Below, one piece after another: positions 10,627 to 22,174 of a stretch of 64,000 nt of DNA. The notes below the pieces were generated by a model. The model was not told the origin of the DNA. It was given only the letters and a program-made list of their open reading frames with translations, and made no database searches. The stretch covers positions 929,884 through 993,883 of the forward strand of contig MU008180.1 of NCBI GenBank assembly GCA_010909165.1, read 5' to 3'. The translations under genes were made by a program, and so were the position numbers. Every line of letters starts with the position of its first letter. Positions within the stretch are counted from its first letter, which is position 1. The stretch comes from Anthoceros angustus (taxonomy: Eukaryota; Streptophyta; Anthocerotopsida; Anthocerotales; Anthocerotaceae).

Positions 10627-13400
10627 CCAGTGCTGACGAAGCCCCCATTCTACTGAGGCTGTGTTTATCCTGCAGCCGGTTCCCCAGACAGCTCATCATC
10701 AAGTGAGCGGGTATGGGCCTTTGTCGCTTACATAATGCTTGCCATATTCTGGTCAGGGTCGGTGGTTTAAAGGAAGCATTCTGCACCAGGTAACCAGCAC
10801 AAGGTGGACTTGCTACCAACTGAGAACAGCACGGCTCTGCCTTGGGAGCGCTCAGGGATGTGCTGGTAAACTTGAAGCGGTTTCCTTCCCCATGCTTACA
10901 AATGTGAGCTGCCAACGAATGTGGACAACTCTAGACAGACTATGTCAGTCACGCACCTGTACAGTGGGCCCTCGTCAGATGCTGGTTTCTTACAACATGC
11001 TTTGGAGACACCAACAGGATTGAAACAGACACTTGACATCCTGTTGCGCCTGTCCCTGTTGCTGCCTGGAGGGGGGGTGGGGATAGGTAGAACCCACAGT
11101 TGGCGAAGGCGCGCCCACTTCCGTGTGTATCTCCTTTGTGTCTTTGTCGAACATTTTGGCTTGATCATAACGGCCTGATGACAGGTAAGGAGGAAGTGCT
11201 TGGGAGCTGGAAAGAAGAGCCTTGAAAGCTCCTTGTAGAGAAACAGAGCACCTGTGTGTTGCATCTGATAGCGAGCTTCCAGCGACTTCAAGCACGCTGT
11301 TACGCAAATCTTATCGCCAACTATGTACTTCTAGCACGTTGTTGCTGCAAATTCTATTGCCAGCTACCACATAGACTTCGATTGAAGATAGTTCGCCCAT
11401 TGACTTTGCATGTGGCTTATGCTATCAGTGTGATACTTAAAACAGCAAGGTGATGGGTACCTGTACAAGTGTTAGCGGTCTATTCCACAACTTAGTTCAT
11501 CTGGCACCTCGAGCACTTTGACTATCCAGCCTCCTTGTGAGCATTCACGGGAGGAGCTTCTGCTCAAATTGGTGAGCGCCATCAACTCGCAAACCCACAT
11601 AAGTCTCCCCATCCATTAGAACCTCAATCCCTCTATGGCGGGTGGGAAACAAGCAAGGCGACCGCCAGGACCTTGTTAACATCTGAATTGCGATTCCCGC
11701 CATGGGTGGTGAGGGGAGGCAGAATCTGGAGGGGAAGGAAGACGGCCGTTAGCAGCAGGCTGGAAATTGGTACGCAGAGAATTGTGACGAAGCGCTCTGG
11801 GTCTTTCTCACCTACATACGTGGAAGGTAGCAGTCATGGTACGTGCCAGCAGCTCCAAAAATACATCCTGTGGAGGGAGTTGATGCAGTATCCTCACAAA
11901 CCACAGTGCTCCTCCTGAGGGTACCGACAAGCAAAATTTTATTCGTCCCAGCAAAACCTGAATTGAATGCCGGGAGTCACGTTCAGACAGACCGCTCGCC
12001 GCTCGCCGCTTGGACCCACCCGGTTCCGAGGTGTATCTAGAAGTCTTTGCAGCCTCCAGCTAAGACTTCTCCAGGCCCACAGTATGTACCTCCATCATCT
12101 CATACCACAAGAGCAGACGTGTAGAAATTGCAATATCAGGCTTGGTAACGAGTCTTTCAAGGGGCGGCCCGGTGACAAGAGTCTTTTGAAATTGATGAAA
12201 TTTGGTAGGACGCCGCGGCCCAGGCCTCTCCCTGCCCGCGCCCCTAAAGAAGCCTAATATTTTAGCTAGGACACGACTTGCAAGTTCCGAGACATGACTC
12301 TTCACAGCGTTACACATTCGCAGCAAAGTAAAGAAAGCCTCGCTGCAGCAGCTGGATCACACAGACCGGAGTTTACCGCACGGCTTCATCGGTGATGTCG
12401 CTTTCCTGGCACTCGCGAGATTGTAGACTGCCTTGGCGGTGTCGGAGAGGTAGACTGTGTGAATGCATTATTTTACACCTTCCATCGGAGCGCCAGTCAC
12501 TGTGCGATGAAACGTGTTGTAATGGAACTTGACATGCCAGGAAAGATACCTTGAGAAGAGACTGTGATTCCGATGAGGTCAGCTCTGGCAGCACCATACA
12601 ATATGTGCGATAGTGCATACAATATGCCTGTTATCTTCCTTGGAGACACATCCCTCGAGCTCCGTACTTTAGGGCTACTGGTTTAGTCTGCATGGAAGAG
12701 TAATGCAGCTTTTGATCGTTCAGTTGAACTGATTTGCAGGCTTCCAGGTGCATCTGTTGACTGGAGGCAGGTATCTTCTGCACAGAGGAGTACATCATGC
12801 TGCAGCTTTACCATGAGTTGAGCTGACTTGCTGGTCCTTGTGTTTGATTGGACACTTGTCTACTGCATGTGTCCAAGACGGCATACCTGTCTGGTGCTTG
12901 ATGCTGTGAGCCGTGGCACGCAGAAATGAGTCTGGAAGCTGATGACTACAAATCACCTTCACGATATGGTCATGGTGCCACAAATCATGTAGTTTACTTT
13001 TGAAAGACACTTTGAGGAGTGCGACACCTGTGGATATTTAACTGTCTTCTGTTTTGTGGAATTGATGTGAACAAGTCACAAGCAGAGGCCTCCGGGAGGG
13101 AGATGCAGATTCACACAGTGTCGGGTGTCATGTACAAGTGACAGGCTTTGAGGCGTTGAGCAATAAAAGCGGGGAATCAGAATGCGTTAATTCAGGCTGG
13201 TCGGGTGCGTCCTGACTTGATGAAAAGGAGTGGCGCTGCTGTTCACTCGAAAGATGAAAGAACAGGGTGCTGATTGTGCCGAACGGGTGGTTGGGAGGTT
13301 TAGGCGTGGATAATATTTCTTGAGGGGAATGAAGGTTCATACGTACACCATATGTCTGACTCTACATGCATAGAAAACGCTAGGGGTGGAGGACTGGTAG
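10627..13400. other. intergenic/3' UTR region without recognisable gene
   Basis: Begins with the 3' UTR of the ANTH-Raf kinase gene. Only short ORFs in shifting frames are present, none with a recognisable motif, and no consistent splice-linked frame was found. I saw no tRNA, rRNA or clear transposon sequence. A non-coding transcript cannot be excluded. Confidence 0.4.
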
Positions 13401-14869
13401 CCGCAAAGGAGGATGGATTGGCCCTAGGGTTCTTTATTACAGCCTTACATGTGAGCTTTTGGGGAGAAAGGGATTCCCTAGAAAATGATGCCCGTCCAAG
13501 TAACACGAGTCGTGGCAACCTCGGTCACAGGGAGAGCCGGGACCGCGGCCCGGAGTGTTGAGTGTTCGCGTTCCTGGCCTCTAGTCAATGTACGGAACCC
13601 AGGGGATACAGAAGTATGCATACATGTGTACAACATGTATTTGTACGTAGAGTGGTAACGGGATACGTAATGTGTACGTACAGCGTTAGCTGGGCGATGG
13701 TGGAGGAGCACTGGAGTCCGGCAGGCGAGCGGTTGGGAGAAAGCGGCTCTTGGTACATTGCGAAGCGGCTCCAACAGAAGAGGGGGATAACGCACGTCTG
13801 TCAGGCTCAAGGATGGAGGAGGGTGGAGAGCCTAGGCTGGCCGGGGCCCGGGACGCTGGCGTGGCCGTTCCTGGGCATTAGGGTTTTGGTGCAGTACAAT
13901 GGCGGGCAGGGGATGATTTGTTCGCTGCTGCTGCATTGCAACTTGCGTCATGCGCGTCCAAATTGGGCAGTTGATCCGATTGGTCATGCGTAATATCCGT
14001 CTCGCATGACATGAAGGCATTAGATGGGGTGGCTTCCTTCTGTTGGCAAATCCACCTGGGGGGGGGGCGGGGGGCAACGGACGGGCGGTACCAGGCAAGG
14101 CAGCAGGGCGCACGGTTGTGAGGAACAACGTTCGGTGCGTAGGTACAGCACAGCGGCTGGAAGTGGAGCTGGAATGTGTAAGCAGAGAGCCCAAATGAAT
14201 TGTCTCATGATAGCGGGAGGCGTAGCAACAGGGATGGTGACAAAACGAAGGTGTGGAGCGAGATCTGGGTGGTTCAGCAAATCGTCCAGACTAGCTTCCT
14301 TCTCCAGCCTTTGCCTGGCCGCACGCTTTCCCAGGACGCACAAGCCAAGCCCCAGTCCAGGACTCGTCCAGCCCCTCGGGCCTCGCCTGTGATGATGCTT
14401 TGATGCCCCGGCCCTGGCCCAGACTGACCTCGGTCTTTAAGCGAAGCCGAGATCTCCAGGCTGCATAATGATTCCTTCATCAGATGCGGGCAGCCCGCAG
14501 GCCGAGAGGAGAAGGCAGCAGTCCAGTCAAGCCCGGTCCTCTTGCGTCCCATCCCTTCCCTTTCCTCCCCTTTTCTTTGCTTTTGTATGCTTTTATGTTG
14601 ATGTATGCATGGAGGGTTCGGCTTTGGGTGGGGCTGGGGCCTGGGACAGTGAGCACGTGATGCCTGATGACATGGGCAATTGGGCATCTCCAGGTCCGGC
14701 CGCTACTAAGCAGCACCCCGTCTCCGTCCCCGTCCCCGTCCCGGAGGTGGAAGCCAAGTTCCAACTCCTGTGCTTTTGCTCTTTTGTTTTTGTGTTAGGT
14801 ACAAGTTTCCGACAAGCTGCTTGCGGCCGTTTGCCGTTGCTTTGTAGGTATGCAAATGCTTTTTTGTGT

Positions 14870-14935
14870 AAAGCCGGCCGGGGCCAGGGCCGGTGCCGGG
14901 GCCGGGGCCGTGGCCGGGGCCGGCAGGTGGGGAAG
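14870..14935. repeat. GC-rich imperfect hexanucleotide tract (GGGGCC-like)
   Basis: Repeats of GGGCC/GGGGCC with single-base variants, purine-rich on the plus strand. Similar GC-rich tracts flank it (CCGTCC repeats near 14728-14745). Confidence 0.7.
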
Positions 14936-15611
14936 GGGCAGGGATCGGCATGCAGGCCGCTGCCCTTGTCGTGCATAAAGATGTATGCCTTGCGCGCAGG
15001 CGCAGGCGCAGGGAGCTGGCCCAGGATGCCGCTCCCACCCCAATTTCCTTTGTCAAGCCAATTCTTTTCCTTCTCGTTTCCTCCATCAGCCTCCTGCTGC
15101 CTCCCTTCCAAGTTCCTCCCTCCCCCCATGCCCCCTTCCTCGTTCCGGCTTCCGGCTTCCGGTTTCCTGCTTCCTGCTGTACTAGACGACAGCAGCAAAA
15201 ACAGCAAGAAGGCGGTAATGTTGTACCATGAGGGCATGTACATCCGCATGTACATGTACAAGAAACCAACTTGCATGTGGCATCCACGCAGCAGGCTGGC
15301 GGGCTCCAGCTTCCCGGCCCCGACTGCGGCCCCGGCTCCAGACGTGGGGGCGTGTGCGATGCGCATCACGGGGGCGGTGTCGGAGTCACTTGACTCAACT
15401 TCTCGTCCCAGTCTCCTGGCGTCAATAGGGTTTTGAAAGCCAGAGCTGAACCAGTCGACGGGGCTCGATCACGACTCCCGGCGACCGGGTCCCAGGGCCC
15501 CGCCTCCGACCGGGCCAGCCGGTGCCGCTCCCACTCTATTTCGGGCCGGGGCCCCGACTGGAACGTGGGACGTTTCTCCAGCGTTCGTCCGCACTCCGAG
15601 TCCCAGGCCAG

Positions 15612-15651
15612 ATGGCCCCATGGCCCCATGGCCCCATGGCCCCATGGCCCC
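15612..15651. repeat. (ATGGCCCC) octanucleotide microsatellite
   Basis: Five perfect head-to-tail copies of ATGGCCCC followed by a partial unit. Each junction makes the palindrome CCATGG. It is open in frames of both strands, which explains the spurious ORFs here. Confidence 0.9.
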
Positions 15652-15995
15652 ATGCCCCGATGCGCCCTCATCGCTTTCCTTCTTCCCCCCGCCTCCCCGC
15701 CCTCGCTGACACACGCCTCGACTATGTTGCGCCCCAAAATGCGCTGCCCAGCCCTCCCCGAGCCTTGTCGAAGCCGAACGGGGGCCCCCGCACCCCCGTC
15801 CTTCGGCCACCGGCATCACCGGCTGGGACTCTCGGCAATCGGCACTCCGAATCCCCATACATCACAAAGGCATGTGCTAACACCAACAACAACAATTTTT
15901 ATCCCTGTCCACTGACCGAGGCAGCATGGACGCCAAGCCTGAGGGACGCAGCCGAGCTGAGCTCCGAGTTCCGACATCCAGCAAGCCCCTTCATT

Positions 15996-16030
15996 GAGTC
16001 GAGTCGAGTCGAGTCGAGTTGAGTTGAGTG
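15996..16030. repeat. (GAGTC/GAGTT) pentanucleotide microsatellite
   Basis: Four copies of GAGTC, two of GAGTT and one GAGTG, without interruption. Confidence 0.9.
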
Positions 16031-16088
16031 GAGTTGGGCACAATTTTTGGAGAGTTTGCGTTGGAGATAACCATCCAATTCCGAGACC

Positions 16089-16130
16089 GATGGCGATGGC
16101 GATGGCGAAAGCGAAGGCGATGGCGATCGC
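16089..16130. repeat. (GATGGC/GAAGGC) hexanucleotide tract
   Basis: Imperfect run of GATGGC with GAAAGC and GAAGGC variants. Confidence 0.85.
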
Positions 16131-16610
16131 GGCCGCACTGGTCCCGTCTGCTGGCTGCTGTGCCGCTGGGCTGCCTCGTGTCAGACCTGGCGAGATTGGC
16201 TACACCAAAGCGTGTAATAATATATAACATATAAAACAACTGTAGCAGCGGTTGACTTGGATCCCCCGCGAGCCAGTCCCGGCCCAGTCCGGGCCGTGCG
16301 CATGACACGACATGAAGGGGAAAAAGAGGCCGGAAATGGAAAACATGGTAATGGGCTTATGGAGGGTAGGTGCGGGCACAACAACAGTGCGTGCAGTGGA
16401 GTTAGGCGGAATCGCAAACGCGCTGCTGTGTGAACGCGCGCGGACCAGTTGGCGGTGACCTGGCTCGCACACCCGGCAAGCATGAGGCCTGGGATAGGGA
16501 GAGCGTAAAGGCGGGCACCGGCCCCAGCCGGTGGCCTCGCCTCCCCCCGCCAGTCTACGCTCGAACCCAGGGACCAAGCAGCCCAGGCCAGGCCGCAGGC
16601 GCAAGGAAGG

Positions 16611-16641
16611 ACGGAAGGAAGGAAGGAAGGAAGGAAAGAAG
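16611..16641. repeat. (GGAA)n tetranucleotide microsatellite
   Basis: Run of GGAA units, starting GGACGGAAGGAA and ending GGAAAGAAG, purine-only on the plus strand. Confidence 0.85.
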
Positions 16642-17225
16642 AAAACAGAGTCAGTCACACAACCAGCCATCCACGCTCCGCCCGGAAGGTGTCCGCGGAG
16701 ACGAAGACGAGCTGCCGGCCTGTGAGATCGTCTCCTGGTCTGGAGACCCCCGCGTACCAACTTCCGCTCCCGCCTTGGGGTGGTGAAGAAAAGCGCGCAT
16801 TTTCTTCGCCCTGCTGCCTTTGTCTTCCAAGGCTGCTGCCGGCTGCGACATCTCTGTCTTCTCTTCTCTGCTCTTCTCTTCTGCTGGCTTGGACTTGGCC
16901 TGGTGTCTCCGGTGTACGGCCATTCGGGCAGGAGCAGCGTCAAGGGCGTGATTCGCCGGAGTGACGTGCGAGGGAGGAGCGGGGTGATCGCTGATGCCGG
17001 CAGGAGGGGGAGGTGGAGTGTGCTACTAATTCGCGCCAGGGGCAACGCCCACCAGGCGTTTGTGGCATGAGAGTGTTGTGGGTCGAGTGGTGGGAGGCTG
17101 TGTGGCGGATTGCACGGCCGTGCTGCCGAGATCGGGGCTTGGGGGAGTGAGGGAGGAATTGATTGATGAAAGAGGAGGAAGATAAATGCGCTGCGCCTAC
17201 AGGTGTTTGCCTGCTGCCGCCAGCT

Positions 17226-17262
17226 GCTGGGTTGGGTTGGTTGGGTTGGGTTGGGTTGCGGT
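17226..17262 (+). repeat. GGGTT repeat with G-quadruplex potential just upstream of RBOH start
   Basis: Five GGG runs separated mostly by TT, with one GG run, on the RBOH coding strand about 105-140 bp before its ATG. The pattern fits a G-quadruplex motif; folding or a regulatory role is inference. It is not the plant telomere repeat TTTAGGG. Confidence 0.7.
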
Positions 17263-17366
17263 GGTGCCGTGCTGTGGTGGAGGAGATTTGCGTTGCGGGG
17301 AGGGATTTGTTGGCTGGGAGCGAGTAGACTAGAGTAGCGGGCCGCGCCGGGCCGGGGACGGCCGCA

Positions 17367-20300
17367 ATGGCGCACGGCAAGCCGCCTTTGGGGCGCACCG
17401 ACAGCGCGCGCTCTCACGTGCTGGACATGGAGATGATGTCCATTGGGAGCGGGAGCAGCAGCACCAACAACTCCGGGCAGCTGCACTGGCAGCTGCCGGA
17501 CGCCTTGGCCAGGGATCGGGCCGATCGAGATCGGGATCGGGATCGGGATCGGGATGGGGATGACGACGGGATGCTGGAGGTGATGCTGGACGTGCACAAC
17601 GACTCCGTCATTCTGCGGGGAGTGCACCCGCCGCCCGGGGTGAGTTTGAGTGGGAGCACGGGGGACAGCGGCCCGCTCAGCTTGTGGGCGTCCACCAATG
17701 CGTCTTCCAGCTTCTCCGACCCGCCGAGCAGGACGGAGAGCCTGGGGGAGGAGATGGAGCAGCACGTCACCACGCTGCTCGGGGATGGGTGGGAGAGGAA
17801 GCCGGGGACGTCGTTCAAGAGATCCGCCTCCGCCAGGATGAAGCAGATCTCGCAGGGGATAGGTAGGCTGTCCAGGAATGGGTCCTCGGCCAGGGTGAAG
17901 TCTGTCACCGCGGAGCCCAACGGGCCCAGGATGGTGCGCTCCGTCTCCAGCGCCGAGCACGCCCTCGAGGGGTTACGGTTCATCAACAAGGCCACCATCT
18001 CCGACGACCAGAAGTCCAAGTGGGAGGAGGTGGAGCAGCAATTCCACAAGCTCAAGGGGCCGGATGGGAGGCTGGCCAGGGCGGACTTCGCTAACTGTAT
18101 AGGTGTGTGTGACATGGAGCCTACCTTCGGACCCCTGCTTTTTCTTTTCTCTCCTTCCCTTGCCTTTGCTTCCCACACTCATCACCCTGCCATTTCGTGG
18201 CTGCAGGAATGAAGGACACCAAGGAGTTCGCCCACGAGCTGTTCGATGCCCTCACCAGGAGGAAGGGGCTCAAGGTCCAAACCATCAGCAAGGAGGACCT
18301 TTATGACCTCTTCTTGCAGATCACGGATCAAGGCTTTGATTCTCGAATGCAGATCTTTTTCGACTTGTGAGATACCCCAGCCTGCACCCTGCACCCCTGC
18401 ACCTTGCTCCAGGACTCCGAGTTTGCTGCTGCCTATCCTAAGCAGCTCCTCTCATGTTTTGCATTTGCGCTCTGCTGCAGGTGTGACAAGAATGGGGATG
18501 GTCGCATCACGGAGGAGGAAGTGAGGGAGGTGTTGATGCTCAGCGCTGCCGCCAACAAGCTGTCCAAGCTCAAAGAGCAGGCTGAGGAGTATGCTGCGTT
18601 GATTATGGAGGAGCTGGATCCTACAGATCAGGGGTTTATTGAGGTTGGTAGTCGTCGTGGCCATCGCAATCACAGGCCCATGCCTTTATCGCTTCCCGAA
18701 AGAGTTTTTGACATGCTATTATGCCTTTTATCCTGCTCCCTGACCCCACTCATGTGCTCTTTTTACCCGGAAATCTTGGCAGCTCTACCAACTGGAGACG
18801 TTGATGCACGGACCTGTCGGAGGATTTGGTAGGGAAGCAGTGTTGCAGTACAGCCAGACGCTTGTGCCTCAGAGGCAGAGCAACAACTTCGTGCTCTACA
18901 CTCGCCACACCCGCTTTTTCCTGCAGGAAAACAAAAGGCGGTTATTTATTGTTCTTTTATGGATTTTGGCTATGGCGGCCCTCTTCACCTGGAAGTTCCT
19001 TCAGTACCGCAGGAGGAGTTCATTTGCGACTATGGGCTACTGTGTGTGCACGGCAAAGGGTGCAGCTGAAACTCTCAAGCTCAACATGGCAATCATTCTC
19101 TTGCCAGTGTGCAGGAACACCATCACCTGGCTTCGCTCAACCTTCCTGGGGAAAGTAATCCCCTTCGATGACAATTTGAATTTCCACAAGGTGCCACCTC
19201 TTTTGAACTCTGTTGCCTCCCTGGATTTTTGATACGTCTCTGGCCGCGTCTGTGCTCACTGTGGGAAAGTTTGCCTGGCCAGCTCATTGCGTCCGGCATT
19301 GCGTTGGGAGTGCTGGTCCATGGAGGGGTTCATTTGGCGTGTGATTTTCCCAGGGTAGCTGCTGCTCCCTACGACAAGTTCGATAGGACTCTCGGAGATG
19401 ACTTCAAGCACAAGCAGCCCAACTACGTCTTCTTCCTCATGAGCGTTGAGGGCATCACTGGAATAGCCATGGTCATTCTCATGACCATAGCTTTCTCATT
19501 GGCTACTCGCTGGTCTCGACGCAATCTTGTGAAGTTGCCCTGGCCATTCCACAACATGACAGGCTTCAATGCCTTCTGGTACTCTCATCATCTCTTCGTG
19601 CTCGTCTACATCCTGCTCATCGTCCACTCGCTTTTCCTCTTCATGTCACACGGCTGGCTGCAGAAGACGGTAAGCACCGTTGTCTACTGGTTTGCCTTCT
19701 GCAGACAGCAAGGGCGTTATGTGCTTCGGGGATGGCTCAAATCATGTGCTTCTGTGATTGCAGACATGGATGTACCTTTGTGGCCCTTTGCTCCTCTACA
19801 TTGGAGAGCGAACTCTTCGGGCTTTCCGTGCGGGACGATATCATGTGAAGATTGTTCGGGTATGTATCTCCAGCAATGTCCTTGTCGTCGGTGTGTACGC
19901 TTGCTACTCCCCGTAACTCATGAATCGGCTTTCTGTTTGCTCTCCAGGCTGCAGTCTACCCTGGCAATGTGCTAGCCTTGCACATGACCAAGCCACCGGG
20001 ATTCAAGTACAAAAGTGGGATGTACATGTATCTCAAGTGCCCTCCGATCTCAAGTTTCGAGTGGCATCCATTCTCGATCACATCCGCTCCTGGTGATGAC
20101 TACCTCAGTGTGCATATCCGTACCCTAGGAGACTGGACCAAGGAGCTGAGGAGAATATTCCAAGAGGCCAACGAGTCGGCGCACAAGAATGGTCTGCAGA
20201 CTAGGAGTGGCAACTTGCGAACCATGCTTGACACACGGTACGCACCGTCAACACCTCACGCCTCCTCACTGTTGCACTTGCTTGCTTCCTTGCTTCAGCT

Positions 20301-21281
20301 GTGCTGCACTTGCTTCCTACCAACACGAATCTCGAGACTAACTCGTGTGCTTGGCTAACAGATCTTTCCCTAGGCTGGAGATCGACGGCCCGTACGGAGC
20401 TCCTGCGCAAAACTATAAGAAGTATGACGTGCTGCTCCTGGTAGGGCTCGGCATCGGTGCCACCCCTTTCATCAGCATCCTTAAGGACTTGCTGTACAGC
20501 TTCAAGGAGGACTCTGCTCACGTAAGTCCCCGACTAATTGGCTGTTTTTCACACACATGCCATGTGCTCTATCCCCCCCTCCTTTCTTCTGACACAAGGG
20601 TGACTTTGCAGTCGGACACTTCCTTCGACTCCTCCAAGCCAGACGAGAGTCCTGGGCCCAAGAAAAAGAGGAAAGGGCCTACCAACGCCTACTTCTACTG
20701 GGTGACAAGAGAGCAAGGCTCCTTCGAGTGGTTCAAAAATGTGATGAACGAGGTGGAGGAGAACGACCACAAGCAAGTCATTGAGATGCATAACTACCTA
20801 ACCAGTGTGTATGAGGAAGGGGATGCTAGGTCTTCCCTAATTATGATGATTCAGGCTCTGCAACATGCTAAGAATGGCATCGACGTTGTGTCCGGCACAA
20901 GGGTATTCCCCTCCATCCTCAATATGTGCATTCTTGGTGACACCGTCAAACGTGTATGACCATATTTCTGTTCAAACCATTGTGGCTCACCTGGTGCGTG
21001 TTGGTGCAGGCTCGAACACACTTCGCGAGGCCAAACTGGAAGAAGGTTTTTTCAAGGCTGGCGGCTACACATCGGGGCGAGAGAATTGGTGAGTCCGGCA
21101 CAGCGCTTCTGCGTCCATCTCATGCCTCCTCGCTGTGTCTAACACGTTGCTGTGCTGGTGTGCTTTCACAGGTGTGTTTTACTGCGGATCTGCAGTGTTA
21201 GCCAAGGAGTTAGACGCGCTATCGCGGCACTACACTCAGAAATCCAACACTAAATTCAAGTTCCATAAGGAGAATTTTTAG
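17367..21281 (+). CDS. RBOH: respiratory burst oxidase homologue (NADPH oxidase)
   Basis: Plasma-membrane enzyme that passes electrons from cytosolic NADPH through FAD and two hemes to O2, making superoxide. Eleven exons (17367-18102, 18207-18366, 18481-18643, 18783-19190, 19283-19669, 19764-19859, 19948-20237, 20362-20521, 20612-20902, 21010-21088, 21172-21281) give exactly 960 codons. A canonical EF-hand loop [12 protein letters not shown] lies near residues 300-312, with a second degenerate one (DPTDQGFIE). The membrane part has [13 protein letters not shown] and [18 protein letters not shown] with conserved heme histidines. FAD site: [22 protein letters not shown] site: [32 protein letters not shown] and the C-terminal [11 protein letters not shown] and [13 protein letters not shown], ending FHKENF as in the family. 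Start context GCCGCAATGGCG is good. An Arg-Asp repeat in the N-terminus is encoded by a GATCGG microsatellite. Calcium regulation is expected from the EF hands. Confidence 0.96.
17519..17559 (+). repeat. coding GATCGG microsatellite (Arg-Asp tract of RBOH)
   Basis: Successive GATCGG/GATCGA units in frame encode a run of alternating Asp and Arg in the regulatory N-terminus of RBOH, ahead of the EF hands. Confidence 0.85.
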
Positions 21282-22077
21282 GCTGGTTATTTGGCTTATC
21301 TAACAACACATCACATCCACTGAACCATGCTCCGCCTTGTAGATTATCGACCACGTCCTGTAAGATTAACTATTTAAGAGCCAGAGTTGTCGGTGTACGC
21401 CTTTCCCTGAGGGGCAATAGGTCGTCTGACTAACCCCCCAGGCAAGTACTGTCTCCTCATCGTCTCACCTGGCTTGAGAGCTTGAGAAGGAGGAAATTGA
21501 AGGAATGGACCCGCGACCCTGATCTGACCAAGGGAAAGGGGGTTCTGTGCTGTGCTACGTCACTTGAAATTTGTTTCCCGCTAAGGAAGTGCGGACTGCA
21601 ACACTAGCATGTATTGACTGTTGGCAGATGTTTTCATTTGTCGCGATTGGAAATGGTTTGTCAGCTGTCACACCATGTAGTACAATGTTTATGATCGATC
21701 CCTCGTCGACTCCTCGATTGATGTTTACAGGACTCTTTGGACATAAATTTTATTGGTGATATGTTGCCAAAAAGGGCTTGGCACATACGAGAGGGTTTCC
21801 ATGAGAAGAAGAAGTATCAATCCAGTAAAGTCCTCGGGAACATTTTTATTTTCGCTTGATGCCCTTCTTTTGTTACTTTCAAGGCCATTTTATGGTGATA
21901 TATCCGTATTGAGAGAACGATGGGTGACTCCATCTACCATAGCGCATATAAGGAAACATGAGGGTTATGATACAAAGAATAACTAAGCGCTATGTCTGAA
22001 GCCAATTTCATGCATCTCATGTCATGACCACGAGCTTGATGCGCCTACATACCACCGAGATCGTCCTGGATGCACCC

Positions 22078-22174
22078 GGCCAGCTGTCATCCCGGTCCTC
22101 TATATTGCCCTTATAAGTACCCTTTGGCCAGCTGTTATCCCGGTCCTCTATATTGCCCTCATAAGTGCCCGTCG
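22078..22174. repeat. tandem duplication, 48-bp period
   Basis: Two near-identical copies beginning GGCCAGCTGT and containing CCTCTATATTGCCCT. A third partial copy of the 3' half (CCCTTATAAGTGCCCTTCGG) lies near 22221-22240. Confidence 0.85.

Larger units (their letters stand above)
13401..17366. other. GC-rich, microsatellite-dense region upstream of RBOH
   Basis: About 4 kb with many different simple repeats, listed separately. Long overlapping ORFs occur on both strands (for example around 14468-15436), but they are made of Pro/Arg/Gly/Ala/Ser-rich low-complexity sequence and are open in several frames at once, which is what GC-rich repeats produce. The right end is the likely promoter and leader of RBOH. 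Confidence 0.5.

Noticed and set aside
14468-15915. Several long overlapping ORFs on both strands (up to about 320 codons)
   Set aside because: They overlap each other, are made of GC-rich simple repeats and contain no recognisable domain; open frames are expected in such sequence.
16200-17960. 586-codon minus-strand ORF antisense to the RBOH 5' end
   Set aside because: Low-complexity Pro/Ser/His/Arg-rich translation that shadows RBOH exon 1 and the microsatellites; the plus strand has a clear gene.
20635-20690. PKKKRK in RBOH resembling a nuclear localisation signal
   Set aside because: It lies in the basic loop before [16 protein letters not shown], a variable segment of the cytosolic NADPH-binding half of a membrane protein.
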